Of a stretch of DNA of 64,000 nt, positions 26,601 through 37,028 are shown one piece after another (within the stretch, counting starts at the first letter, position 1; every line of letters starts with the position of its first letter). The DNA comes from Escallonia rubra (Eukaryota; Streptophyta; Magnoliopsida; Escalloniales; Escalloniaceae). The notes beneath the pieces were generated by a model. That model was not told the origin of the DNA. It saw only the letters and a program-made list of their open reading frames with translations, and made no database searches. The stretch is from the NCBI GenBank assembly GCA_033065855.1, contig JAVXUO010001066.1, positions 310,001 to 374,000 on the forward strand, given 5' to 3'. Both the position numbers and the translations under genes were made by a program.

Positions 26601-28060
26601 CTATACCATGCATTTTTTCACAAACTCCTTTTGATGCTTTTCAGGAGTTTAATCCCCTACTTTGCCGAGGTTTCCAAAAGGCAAACCCCCTTCATCGATT
26701 TGAAATTGGAAAACTGTGAGCTTTCATGTCTTGGAGTGAGTCAACTTTTAGGAGTTCTTGCAACCTTGAAGAAGCCATTGAATACTCTTTCGATCAGAGA
26801 TAACAAACTTGGCAGGTAGCCTGCGAACCTGACTTTCTTTCTATGCAACTTATTGTCCAGTTGTATGCATGATGATTTTTCTGCCCTCCAGCAAGGTGGG
26901 GCGACATCTGGGGAAATTTTTGTGCACAGGGATTCGTGCCCTCAATGTTGAAGGTATTGGACTTGGTTCATCTGGCTTTCTGGAAGCACAACAAGAAATA
27001 ATGGAAGAGCTGAATCTCGTCTCCATCAATATAAGGTTCAAGTCATACCTAGACTTCCCTAGAATTGTGATTGATAGATATGCCTTGAAGTTAAACATGT
27101 TCATGAAATCTTTTATAGCAAAAACCGTGGGGGAATAGAAACTGCACATTTTTTGTCAAAGCTCATTGCACGAGCTCCAGACCTCATTTCGGTGAACGCA
27201 GGATACAATTTCATGCCTGTAGAGTCCGTGTCAGTTATATGCTCTTGCCTAAGAGTTGCAGAAGGTATGCATTCCTACTCCACAGGTTTCCCAAAACTGA
27301 CAATGTTTCACTAATCAATATTCTGCTGCTTGCCTTAAATTACAGAATCGATGCTGTTGTTCAAGAGCACTAATTTCAGTTTCTCGCAGTATTGTCACGA
27401 AAGCCTTAATATAGTTTGTTTCACTTCACCACGTCATCAAGCGTTACAAATGATATGCGTGGTTATTGGTTAGACATGCCCTCTTGCGTTCTCGTCGCCT
27501 TATGTCATTTGATGAGTCAAATGCAAGTAGGTTCAATGCATTTGGAATTACTTGAATGCCCTTCTTAGAGGCTTTTATAAGACCCCAAAATACACTCATC
27601 ATATCTCTTGAAGTCGTCTGCGACTTAGTTTAATAGTGTTGACCCTTAAATATGTGTCCCTTTTCTAGCATTATAAGACAGTATTATTTTAATCCTGAGA
27701 CATAGGAGGCTTTAAAATAAGGTTTTTTCTGGAGAAAAGAATATAATTCTCTTCACTTGCAATGATGTGGCCTTCCTTCTTACTATCGATAAATGAGATG
27801 ATTTTTATTGTAAACTAGTAGGGTGTTAGTGTAACTTTAGGACTATCAGGTACTTTATGTGTATCTAATTTAACTTAGCCGACTTCACTCCATACTTTTT
27901 CTTCATTCTAGGGAAACTTGAGCATCTAGACTTGACGGGAAACATTTCGCTCCATCAACCTGGGCAAGTGTCTCTGCTGACAGAATTTCAAAGAAATGGA
28001 GGACCTATCGTCACACTTCAACTGCTGCCTATAGATGCACCTTATGATGATGACCCGTAA
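17664..28060 (+). CDS. RNI-like leucine-rich-repeat protein, about 17-19 exons
   Basis: LRR protein of the ribonuclease-inhibitor-like class; function unknown to me. Confident exons, all GT-AG with matching phases: 17664-17748, 18757-18795, 18864-18932, 19052-19201, 19301-19374, 22876-22978, 23266-23308, 24355-24417, 25422-25636, 25908-26028, 26101-26186, 26453-26566, 26645-26815, 26892-27035, 27119-27264, 27912-28060 (TAA). Exon 2 starts at 17836 but its end is unclear (near 17937). Coding sequence ending at 18596 (DALISLVLQKLHEELLVQ) lacks a canonical acceptor. The N terminus reads APSLLTLCIDATKNQLLYGG, then LPLDLIDCLVPALPPLAL. The middle has MSAWAALYKSRWPGLQPVDW, F-box-like in feel but not assigned. 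LRRs follow, for example SLDSLDLSDNPIEDDGIKSL and LNTLSIRDNKLGSKVGRHL. It recalls Arabidopsis At2g20210. No signal peptide or kinase is seen, so it is probably intracellular. A 3.5-kb intron (19375-22875) holds transposon remnants. Confidence 0.88.
19893..20053. mobile_element. Short MITE-like element in RNI-gene intron
   Basis: GGTGGTCAAACCTGATTC (19893-19910) and the reverse complement of 20036-20053, GATGGTCAAAATAGATTC, match at 14 of 18 positions. The interior has its own inverted repeat (CCAGAATCCACAATTTTCTGGATTCTGG region, 19925-19952). Confidence 0.4.
21240..21838. mobile_element. Possible 0.6-kb TIR element in RNI-gene intron
   Basis: TCAAACACCCCA (21245-21256) is an exact inverted match to TGGGGTGTTTGA (21822-21833). 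The sequence between is unlike the rest of the intron, with GC-rich CGACGACATCAACACG-type sequence. No clear target duplication was found. Confidence 0.35.
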
Positions 28061-29100
28061 ATGCAGTTATCAGTGGGTGCTTACACCAAAGAGAGTTGGA
28101 CGACTAGTATTATGCATTGAAGTTGCTGAAGATGAATTTAATGCGAGTAACAAACCTATTCGATATGGTTCAGGACTTGAGATCTTCTGGTGAGTATATT
28201 CACATCCTTCTCATCCAGTCTCGTTTATTACTCTTTTCCACATGCCAGAAAATCGGGTGGCCTCTGTGAAGAAACCTTCAGGACATGTTACTCTGCTGCT
28301 TTGCTGTTAATGTTAGGGTGTTGTTTGACACTCCTGGGGAGGGAATAGCTGACTTTTCCAATTTCGGGTGGGTTTCTGCTACAGATTCCTTCTTGTGTGG
28401 TTCATGGATGTGCCTTCAGCTGCCCTGGTGTGTGTTCTCCTATCTGCATGTGTGTGTGTGTGTGTCACAGAGAGAGAGAGAGAGAGAGATTCATAAGTTC
28501 CGGTTGCAGGTGGTCCAGGCAAAGACAAGGAAGCATCACTTCAACGTATCTGTTGTGATTCAGTCATCGACTCTATTTGTGCCTAACTTTGATGTGTATT
28601 AAGGAGGTGCTCACACATTAAGGTTGCCAAACTCCGTTTTTTAGATTCCATCGAGATACTTTTGACATTGTTGCTCCTTGAGATTCTGAAAACGACCAAG
28701 TTTTGTTTGGTTAATAATGGAAACATTATATTGACAATCAAAAAGTTTCAGTTAGGGGAGAATCCCTAAGACGTGCAGTTTAAGAACATTTCGGACTTGG
28801 AAGTTCTTATTCTTCTTTTTGTGCCTTTCATGACAAATATACGCTTTACTTTGTCTGTCAGTTATCATGCCGTTAAAAGTCATAATTTGTCATTTATACT
28901 TGAACATTATACCGTTGATCCTTTTTGAATTGAGAAAGTTTAAGCACTATTTAGGATACATTGCATAAAGGACCACGGAATCCGGATGGTGAGCTTAATA
29001 TAATGTGAATTGAGATGTCTCCTTGCGTGTTGAAGCTACTAGAGAGGTCTTTGGAGAGTCCATTTTGTACGTAAAGAAACTTGGTGGTGGAATGAGTAGG
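28061..29100 (+). other. 3' UTR and flank of the RNI gene
   Basis: Downstream of the TAA the sequence stays moderately GC-rich to about 28600 and includes GT-AG-like signals (28190, 28510), so a spliced 3' UTR is possible. It contains a compound microsatellite. A rival gene here is not supported. Confidence 0.4.
28449..28489. repeat. Compound (TG)n/(AG)n microsatellite
   Basis: (TG)8 runs into CACAG and then (AG)10, within the presumed 3' UTR of the RNI gene. Confidence 0.85.
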
Positions 29101-30570
29101 TCCATAAAGTAATTAAGTTGAAGGAGGGAATGTTACAGAGGATTGCAATAGTGCAGGAAAGGAGAATATGGAAAATTAGGTGGTGATTAGAAAGGAAGCA
29201 AAGAAGGCAGTAGGAAGGGTTAGAGGAGTAGCTTATGAAAGTCTATACCAAATCTTAGGAACTAAAAATGGTGAAAAGGGGATCGGTATGCTAGCTAAGG
29301 TAAGAGAAAGGAGAAGCCGAGGCTTGAATCATGTAAGTGTATCAAGGACCAGGATCAGAGGTTATTAGTAAAAGAAGAAGATGAGGTTAGAGAGAAATGG
29401 AGAGATTACTTTGATAAGCTATTTGACGGAGAAGCCGAAGATAATTTAGGAGAACTCGGTGGCTCATTTGATGATACTAACAAGAGGTTTGTTTGTATGA
29501 TTAGAACATCTGAAATGAAGTTTGTTTTTAAAGGTTAGAGATAGGAAAGGCTATTGGGCCAGAAGTTATCCCTATTGAGGTTTTGATAAGCTTGGGACAG
29601 GTGACAGGGGCATAGATCGGTTGACATAATTGCTTATAACGTGTAAGAAAATGCACGAGGAGTGGAGGAAAAAAAAAGCTTTGTCATTTCGGGGCCAGCG
29701 GATCATTTATGATGAAGAGGATGAGCTTCAAGAGAATGATCCGCACTTCTTGCAGAGTGAAACCATGCAGTGACACCTATCTATGTAAGAGTAAAAGAGG
29801 TATCTAAACTCGCAATAGCTATAGAGGGATCAAGTTCATGAGCCACAGTACAAAGTTTCGTGAGGGGGTAATTGAACGTAAACTAAGAAATGAGACCGAA
29901 GTACCTGGGAATCATTTGGTTTCATGCCCGGGAGATCCACTATTAAAGTTGTTTTCTTAATTAGGCGATTGATGGAATATTTAGAGAGAATTAAAGGATC
30001 TTCACATGGTCTTAACATATTGAAAAAAGTATACGCTACATTACCAAGGAAAGTTGTTTGAGGCAACGAAATGAGTGCCAACTAAGTATGTTGATATCAG
30101 CATGCTTAGCTGACTAAGGATATGCAGGACGGACAAGCTTTAAGAGTCCATATCTTTTTACTCTGGTATTGGAGGAGCTTACTAGGAATATTCAAGATGA
30201 GATCTCATGGTGTATGTTATTTTAAGATGATACGATTACAATCGATGAAACTAGAGTAGGACTAAACTCTAAGTTAGTCGTGGAAAAGTATTTTAGAATC
30301 CAAAGGCTTTAGGTCAGGTCCGTCAGGACTAAGACAGACTACTTGGAACGCAAGTTTAGTAAAACTAGGAGGACGATCGAGGAAGAATTAATTGTAAAAT
30401 GGTCGACAAGTACCACAAAAATATTTCTTTAGATTTCTTGGGTCATTAATGCACAAGGAATGGGAGTTTGAGGAGGATATTATCCATAAGACAAGAACAA
30501 GCAGACATGCTAAAAGTGGGGGTTCAAGGAAAAACCTTTTGGGAGGGCAGTGAGGCCAAATAATGTTGTA
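29100..30570 (+). pseudogene. Decayed RTE-type LINE, endonuclease-RT linker and reverse transcriptase
   Basis: Broken open frames across three frames match the plant RTE-type LINE polyprotein. The region before the RT reads GRVRGVAYESLYQILGTKNG (about 29214-29273), then WRDYFDKLFDGEAEDNLGEL. Recognisable RT pieces follow: YRGIKFMSHSTKF-like (29820-29860), a RLRNETEV-like stretch (29880-29905), LEELTRNIQDEISWCMLF (30165-30222) and TKTDYLERKFSKTRRTIEEE (30332-30390). The catalytic box, usually FADD, is degraded: a stop replaces the residue before Asp-Asp at about 30223. Many stops and indels make it non-functional. It continues the family whose 3' end appears at 58.3 kb. Confidence 0.75.
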
Positions 30571-33500
30571 TGGTTTACGTTAAGTAACTAAGAAACATAC
30601 TATTTTTTTCCATTTACACAAGATGAGTGCTACCGGTTAAAAATTGAATATTCCTTCCCATTATCATTTTCTTTATGTTTCTTCCTTTACCACCAAGAAA
30701 ACTTCGATCACCACCACCACCAAATCACTGGAAATATCACCTGATTGAACGAATTGAGATTTAAGGATTCGACTATTTTGGAGATGAAGGCTTGGAGTAA
30801 TTTGGTGTTGAATTTGTGGCTAACAATCTTGAGATTGCCATTGGTGTTCAAAAACTTCCAAAATGAGTGAGTGATGGGGGATGCAATCGGGACGGGGATG
30901 GTGTCTCCGCATAGATGTCTATGGTGTTAGGTTTTGGTTAAGAGAGTTGGCAGGATTTGGGGTTGCGTCGAATGGGGATGTGGGTTTGGAGTGGACGGTG
31001 AAGGTGAACTAAGTGGGACGTATTTGGCACAAAGGACGCTAGAGTTTGGAGGAAAACGAGTCGAGTGGAGTCACAGTGGTGGGTAAAAAACGGTCGTGGT
31101 TTGAAGCTGGTAATTGGTTCAGTGGCGATAACGGTGGTGTGTAATATCTCGCACCTAAAATTTGGTTTTCAGTTTGTTCTAAGGGCTTGAGTCGTAGTTC
31201 TTTAGTGACTTATGTTTGCATGTCTTTGTCATTTCAAAAAGTTGCATCGGACCGCGGGAGAGAATAGAATACGCCACGTTCGTTTTTAAGTAGCAATCAG
31301 TACAACTCGTGAGTACATGGTTATACGCGAGGTGGTACGACTGTAGATCTAAGAGTGAGGTTTATGAGGAGTAAGCAAGAGAGTAATTGTAATTTTGCGT
31401 AGATCATGGGCGGACATTATGTGGGGCCGGCAGTGGTCATGGCACTCGCTAAACGTTTTAATGTCTATCTAAATCAGTATGAGTCTTGAATGTGTTCGTA
31501 CATAGTAGATAAATTAGACATATACAAGTTGTAGTAGCCGTAAAATGTATTTCGTTAAGAAGATTACATTTTTAGTGCTTTAATTATCATTTAGGTAGAT
31601 ACTTTACCTGAAGATCAAGAGCTTATCTGAAAAAAAAAAAAAAAAAAACTCTCTGCGACACACAAAACCTTCGTCTCTTCATCCGTCCTCCGTCACCACT
31701 ATTGGTTTTCTCGAGTGTGTGGTGGCGTGGTAGCATAGGTTTTGCCATTTCTATTATTGTTGTATTCCCCCTCCCTCTCTTCCTTGCAGAAAGGTTGGTT
31801 GTTTGGGTTTCGATCTTGGTGGCTCTTCTGCATTGTTGCTAGTTGGTCAGTGTTCGGTTTCCTTAGGGGTTCAGTTGGTGGGAATCCAGCAGGTGGGTTT
31901 GGGTAGGGCTCTAGAATATGTGATGAAGAAGTTCTGGCGTGGGCTTTGTTGGGGTTGTTTTCTCGGTTGATTCTAGCTACTGTTGGTGGTTTTCGGAGAT
32001 AGTTGACGGTGACTGAAGTGGGATTTCTCGACCGATGGTGAAGAGGAGTGACGTATGGTGGTGTGGCCTCGGGCTTGGTGTCGTAGCCTTGGGCTTCGGA
32101 TTGGCGTGGACAGGCGTCGTGTGTTGTTTAGCCGGTGGTTTGATGTGGGTGACAGGTGTCTAGTCATAAGGTTGTCTAGGGTTATTATATGTTAGTTTTC
32201 TCTCTTATCTGTTTGGGTTATTATTATCTATTTGGGTTGTTTTTCTCTGTTTGATTCATTTTCGGAAGAAAAAAAATTGAAAAAAGAAAAAAATAGAGTT
32301 GTTCTTTATCTTTTCTCTAACTTTCTGGTCTATTTATCTTTCTTTTTTGGCACTACTTATCGGATGGGGTTGTTCATCTGTTATCAGCTTTTTATGATTA
32401 TGTTATCTCAGAGGCTAGGAATGTTAGCTTCGTTTATTTCTGAAGGTATATATTTCTGATAATTCTCAACAACAACAAAAAAAGGGATATTTTAGCTATT
32501 TCTCATTTTCTTTTGCATGCAAACTTGTTCGGGTGTGGACCCTTGCTATTGAGTGTCCTATAGTGCCAGAAAGTACAATTTGCAAAACTACGCATAAGTA
32601 CAAGGAAATACAAAAATTAAGTCAAAAGCAATTTAGAAGGGCAAATATTTTCTTTTTCTGGTGCAAATTCACATGTTTGAGTCTTGGAGAATGGATATTT
32701 GGGGTATAAAGAGAAAAACAAAACCTCTGATGACGCCACCTTATCTTAAAAGTGCTTCTCATTTTCACTTTAAATGTGAAATGCTGAAACTATATATATA
32801 TATATATTTGATAATAAGATCATGACATTGATAATTAAAGGTCAGAAAGGCTTTCAAGTTGCCTCAGGACAACTAGCTATTAGGTCAAGACATACCATGA
32901 CTCTGTACACATGACCGCAAAGATCGAAAAGAAACAAATTATCTAATAAAACTTGATACACATTACAATTAAGGTAAAGTAGAGTATATCTTACACTTTA
33001 ACTCAACGTAAAGTAACATGCCAAGTTTAAATAACTCTAGGAATTTTTTTTTACATGATTAGTATAATTAGAGGAGACAATCATGAACAACACGACCCAA
33101 AAGCGATCACAACCATCTGTGGAAGCGCAACACACAAAAAAATAAGTCTTCGGCACGACAAGTATGCAATCATCCACCATTCCTATCGAAACCATACCAA
33201 AAAGTCGCAAGAAGGGCGAAGAAACCACCTAGCAGACAAACTTAGGACACTCCCAACTGTAAAGGCCCTAGCACCCTCTCGCGCAAGATCCCACTCTTCC
33301 CAGGGCCCCTCCCCCAAGATCCCACTTTTCGGTCCCAAGGTCAACACTAATTACCCAAAAACAAACCCTAAAAAGTGGAGCTAGGAACCACTATACCGGC
33401 CACGTAAACTTTGCTAGTACTATATCTGAAAACTGACAACTTCTAGTAGCCGGCGAGAATTTTGGTCACTACCTGTGATCTACTTAGATTTGACTAGATC

Positions 33501-33592
33501 CAACGAGATTGGATCTTATTGCTATTATGTCGTCAAACCCTGACCACTTCTACAGCTAGCCACCCACCTTGAACTCCTCTAATACACCAATA
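30571..33592. other. Intergenic, repeat-rich, no gene seen
   Basis: No supported gene. It contains an A20 run at 31630-31649, GT-rich sequence resembling a retroelement 5' region (31680-32230), a run ending CAACAACAACAAAAAAA near 32470-32485 that could be a LINE 3' end, and a short (TA)n at 32792-32808. None could be assigned to a family. Confidence 0.5.
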
Positions 33593-33600
33593 CACAAAAC
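33593..33600. repeat. 8-bp target-site duplication, left copy
   Basis: CACAAAAC directly before the TIR TAGACCTGGCAAACGGGTA. The identical 8-mer follows the other TIR at 37021-37028. Confidence 0.85.
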
Positions 33601-34542
33601 TAGACCTGGCAAACGGGTATACCCGGTCGGGTAAGGGTAAAACCCGATCGGGTACAGATAAATTCGGTTCGGGTAATTTTTCGGGTAGAGATTTTTGGTG
33701 CCCGTACGCTATCCTAGCGGGCCGGGTATTACCCGCGGGTAAACTGTTTATTTATTTTTTATTAACAGATATTCAGCCCTTTTTTAGAGTATTTTTTCCC
33801 TCTTTATTACGACATTAATCACTTTCTCATTTGATCTCTACAATTACCAGTTGGGTGATGATCTCGATTCTTAAATCGACCCAACCATCTCAACTCCAAG
33901 CCTCCACACAAACAATAGTCAAGTATCTCAAGTCTTAACACACATACCAGAAAATAAGTTAGAAAATAATTCCTAAGTTTAAAGTAGTTAAGTACTTAAA
34001 TACATGGGAAAAATTAGCACAAATAATACAAGAAGATCTGATACAAGCAAATATATATATATATATATATATATAGGGGGCCGATCCCCATCGACAGGTG
34101 GAAAAATAACAATTTTCCCACCGAATCGCAGGTAAGAGCAGCGATTGGGAAGCAACTGCCAGTGGACGCAAAAAGGACGAAAAAGGACGAAAAGGGACCA
34201 AAATGGCACGAGAAATTCACCAAAATATCACGAGAAAATGAAATTCTCGCGAGAAAATGGGCATTAATGCCCAATCGCAACTCCTATATGCGATTGGCAT
34301 TAATGCCCAATCGCAACTCCTACATGCGATTGGCATTATTGCCTTCCGTGACCCCCACCCCGTGGCCCCCACTTTCCTTTTTCTTTCTCTCTTCTTTCCT
34401 TTTTTTTTCTTTCTTTATTCTTTCCCTTTTTTTTTCTTTCTTTCTTCTTTCCTTTTTTCTTTATTGTCTTTTCACCCCATAGCCCATTTTTATGAGCATA
34501 TTCAAAAAATTAGACTCGTTAATCTCAGGGTTTTCCAATGAA

Positions 34543-34900
34543 ATGTATTTCGGCGAAAAACGAGACACGTTATTTTTTGGGTTTTCCTATGAAGGGCCTA
34601 TTCGGGCACACTTTAGGGGCCAATTCATAACGTTCGAAAAATCTTGTAATTTTTTTGTCACTTTTTTTTCGCTCATTGCACATGAGGCACTCTAGTTAGC
34701 CCATTCTTATGTATTTCGGCAAAAAATGAGACACGTTATTTTTTGGGTTTTCCTATGAAGGCCCTATTCGGGCACACTTTATGGGCCAATTCATAACGTT
34801 CGAAAAATCTTGTAATTTTTTTTGTCACTTTTTTTCGCTCATTGCACATGAGGCACGCTAGTTAGCCCATTTCTATGAATTTCGGCGAAAAATGAGACAG
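34543..34900. repeat. 166-bp tandem repeat, two copies plus a partial third
   Basis: Units start ATGTATTTCGGCGAAAAACG (34543) and ATGTATTTCGGCAAAAAATG (34709), with a partial third at about 34875. The units share the GTTATTTTTTGGGTTTTCC and TTCGAAAAATCTTGTAATTT stretches. The first copy overlaps the left inverted arm, so the array spans the arm-interior boundary. Confidence 0.85.
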
Positions 34901-34968
34901 GGTCTTTGTTTTGCACTTTGACAAAATCACGCTCTAGCTATTTTTTATAAATTCGTGAAAAAACTGTC
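34899..34968 (+). repeat. 70-bp interior direct repeat, copy 1 (copy 2 at 35496-35565)
   Basis: Both copies run from AGGGTCT through GCACTTTGACAAAATCA to CGTGAAAAAACTGTC in the same orientation, with few differences. They frame about 530 bp of interior sequence. Direct rather than inverted orientation sets them apart from the TIRs. Confidence 0.8.
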
Positions 34969-37020
34969 TAATTAAGTTTTCACCCCTAGCGACAATTACG
35001 CCCCCGAACCAGCTTCAAAACAACATTTCAAGTGGTTTACTTACATTTCTGGACTAAAAAGTCGTTTGAAAAACTTGGCGCGGGAAAATTACCAAAACAC
35101 CCCTCGCGGGGTGGCAAATTACCAAAATGCCCCTGGCATCAGGAAAAATCTAAAAAGTGCCTGAAAATGCTATTTTACGCTTCCTGAGTTCATCCTTGAT
35201 CTAAAAAGTATTTTACGGATCTTTCGCGCAAAAATCGCGAACCGGTGTCCGGATCGAGCGCTTAAAAGGCCGTTCGGCCAAAAAAATAGCTAATGGCTTC
35301 GGAATGGTGCGAATTCCTGGGAAATGGAACTTCCCAACATCTTAGGGTTCTCATAAAAGTTTCGCGCGAAATCGCGCTAGCTTGGTATTTTAAATTAGAC
35401 TGCGAAGTTACAAGGTTCCCCGTATCTGTTAGCCCCTTTACAGTCTTTGAAAAAATCTGAAAGTTTTACATGATACAGATCTTTTGAAAATACCTAGGGT
35501 CTCTTTTTTGCACTTTGACAAAATCATGCTCTAGCTATTTTTTATAAATTCGTGAAAAAACTGTCATTTTAACGCCCTAAAAAATCGCTATTGTGGAATC
35601 TTTCGAGTGTAATACCCCGATTTGTAAAAACGTAATTTTAACGCCCTAAACACGAATATTATACTGTGGTAAGAACAATTTTAGCGTAACACAATTTAAA
35701 CAATCATTTGGTAAGAACAAATTGAAAAATACTTACTTGTTTTAACTTGATATATTTATGCAAAAAATCCACCGATCTTCTAGCGGTTATCCACCGATCT
35801 TCTAGCGCAAAAAATTACAAGATTTTTCGAACGTTATGAATTGGCCCCTAAAGTGTGCCCGAATAGGCCCTTCATAGGAAAACCAAAAAAATAACGTGTC
35901 TCGTTTTTCGCCGAAATACATTTCATTGGAAAACCCTGAGATTAACAAGTCTAATTTTTTGAATATGCTCATAAAAATGGGCTATGGGGTGAAAAGACAA
36001 TAAAGAAAAAAGGAAAGAAAAAAGAAAGAAAAAAAAAAGGGAAAGAAGAAGAAAGAAAAAAAAAAGGAAAGAAGAGAGAAAGAAAAAGGAAAGTGGGGGC
36101 CACGGGGTGGGGGGCAAGAGGGGGTGGGGGTCACGGAAGGCAATAATGCCAATCGCATGTAGGAGTTGCGATTGGGCATTAATGCCAATCGCATATAGGA
36201 GTTGCGATTGGGCATTAATGCCCATTTTCTCGTGATATTTTGGTGAATTTCTCGCGCCATTTTGGTCCCTTTTCGTCATTTTTCGTCATTTTTCGTCCTT
36301 TTTGCATCCACGTGGCAGTTGCTTCCCAATCGCTGCTCTTACCTGCGATTCGGTGGGAAAATTGTTATTTTTCCACCGGTCGATGGGGATCGGCCCCCAT
36401 ATAATATATATATCAAGCATAACACAATTATTGATCTCGGAGGCCACTTCGATTTGTGATGTAACTTCGATACTATTTCTCTTTACCGATCAGAGACGGT
36501 TGCGACAGAGCCGTAGGGGTGGAGTTGTGGCTGATCCGTGGTAGATCTGATCGGATACATTGGAGGCGGGGCTGTGATGGATATGTGGCGGAGCGTCATG
36601 GTGACGATGAACATCATCGAGTTTGTGGAGTAGCTGACCGTCGATGAATATGTGGGCGAGAGAGAGGACGTCGTGAGATCGAGCAACGTCGTGAGAGAGA
36701 GTACGCCGTGAGATGACGCGATGTCGTGACAGAAAGAGGACGCCATGAGATCGAGCGAAGCTTCTTGAGAGAGAGAGAGAGAGAAGTCAGAGAAGGAGGG
36801 AGGACGGCACAGATGGAAAAGATGAAAGAAATGAGAGTGAAATGAAAACCCTAGGTCCTAACAGTTATTATATAGTAAAAAAAATCCGGGTAGCCCGGGT
36901 AAACCGTTCCCGACCTGGAATTACCCGAAAAGACGGGTATTGAATATTGGTACCCATACCCGGTATTTTGGATCGGGTACGGTTCGGGTAACGGGTACGA
37001 TCTTATTTTTGTCAGGTCTA

Positions 37021-37028
37021 CACAAAAC
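37021..37028. repeat. 8-bp target-site duplication, right copy
   Basis: CACAAAAC immediately after the right TIR end, identical to 33593-33600. Confidence 0.85.

Larger units (their letters stand above)
34050..36413. mobile_element. Foldback element with TIRs of about 580 bp, nested in the hAT element
   Basis: The core runs from GGGGGCCGATCCCCATCGAC at 34076 to its inverted copy ending at 36398. The left arm (34076-34657) and right arm (35809-36398) are near-perfect inverted copies, including a polypyrimidine TTTCTTTCC tract and paired ATTGGGCATTAATGCC units. (TA)n tracts lie outside both ends, and CAAGCA (34044-34049 and 36414-36419) may be a target duplication. The interior (34658-35808) has tandem and direct repeats and no coding domain. 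Open frames in the arms are mirror images of each other and reflect low-complexity sequence. The family is unknown to me; the structure resembles plant foldback or long-TIR MITE elements. Confidence 0.8.
33601..37020. mobile_element. Non-autonomous hAT-type element carrying a nested foldback element
   Basis: Terminal inverted repeats TAGACCTGGCAAACGGGTA (left) and TAGACCTGACAAAAATAAG (reverse complement of the right end) have the hAT look. An exact 8-bp duplication CACAAAAC on both sides is the hAT hallmark. Subterminal regions at both ends are dense in CGGGTA/TACCCG motifs, as expected for hAT transposase binding repeats. Without the nested insert the element is about 1.1 kb and has no transposase. 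The right half has reiterated GTCGTGAGATCGAGC units (36660-36760) and (GA)n at about 36767-36782. Confidence 0.85.

Noticed and set aside
34162..34541. Open frames in the foldback arms (also 35923-36279)
   Set aside because: The two sets are mirror copies in the inverted arms; the sequence is low-complexity Phe/Ser/Leu from a polypyrimidine tract.
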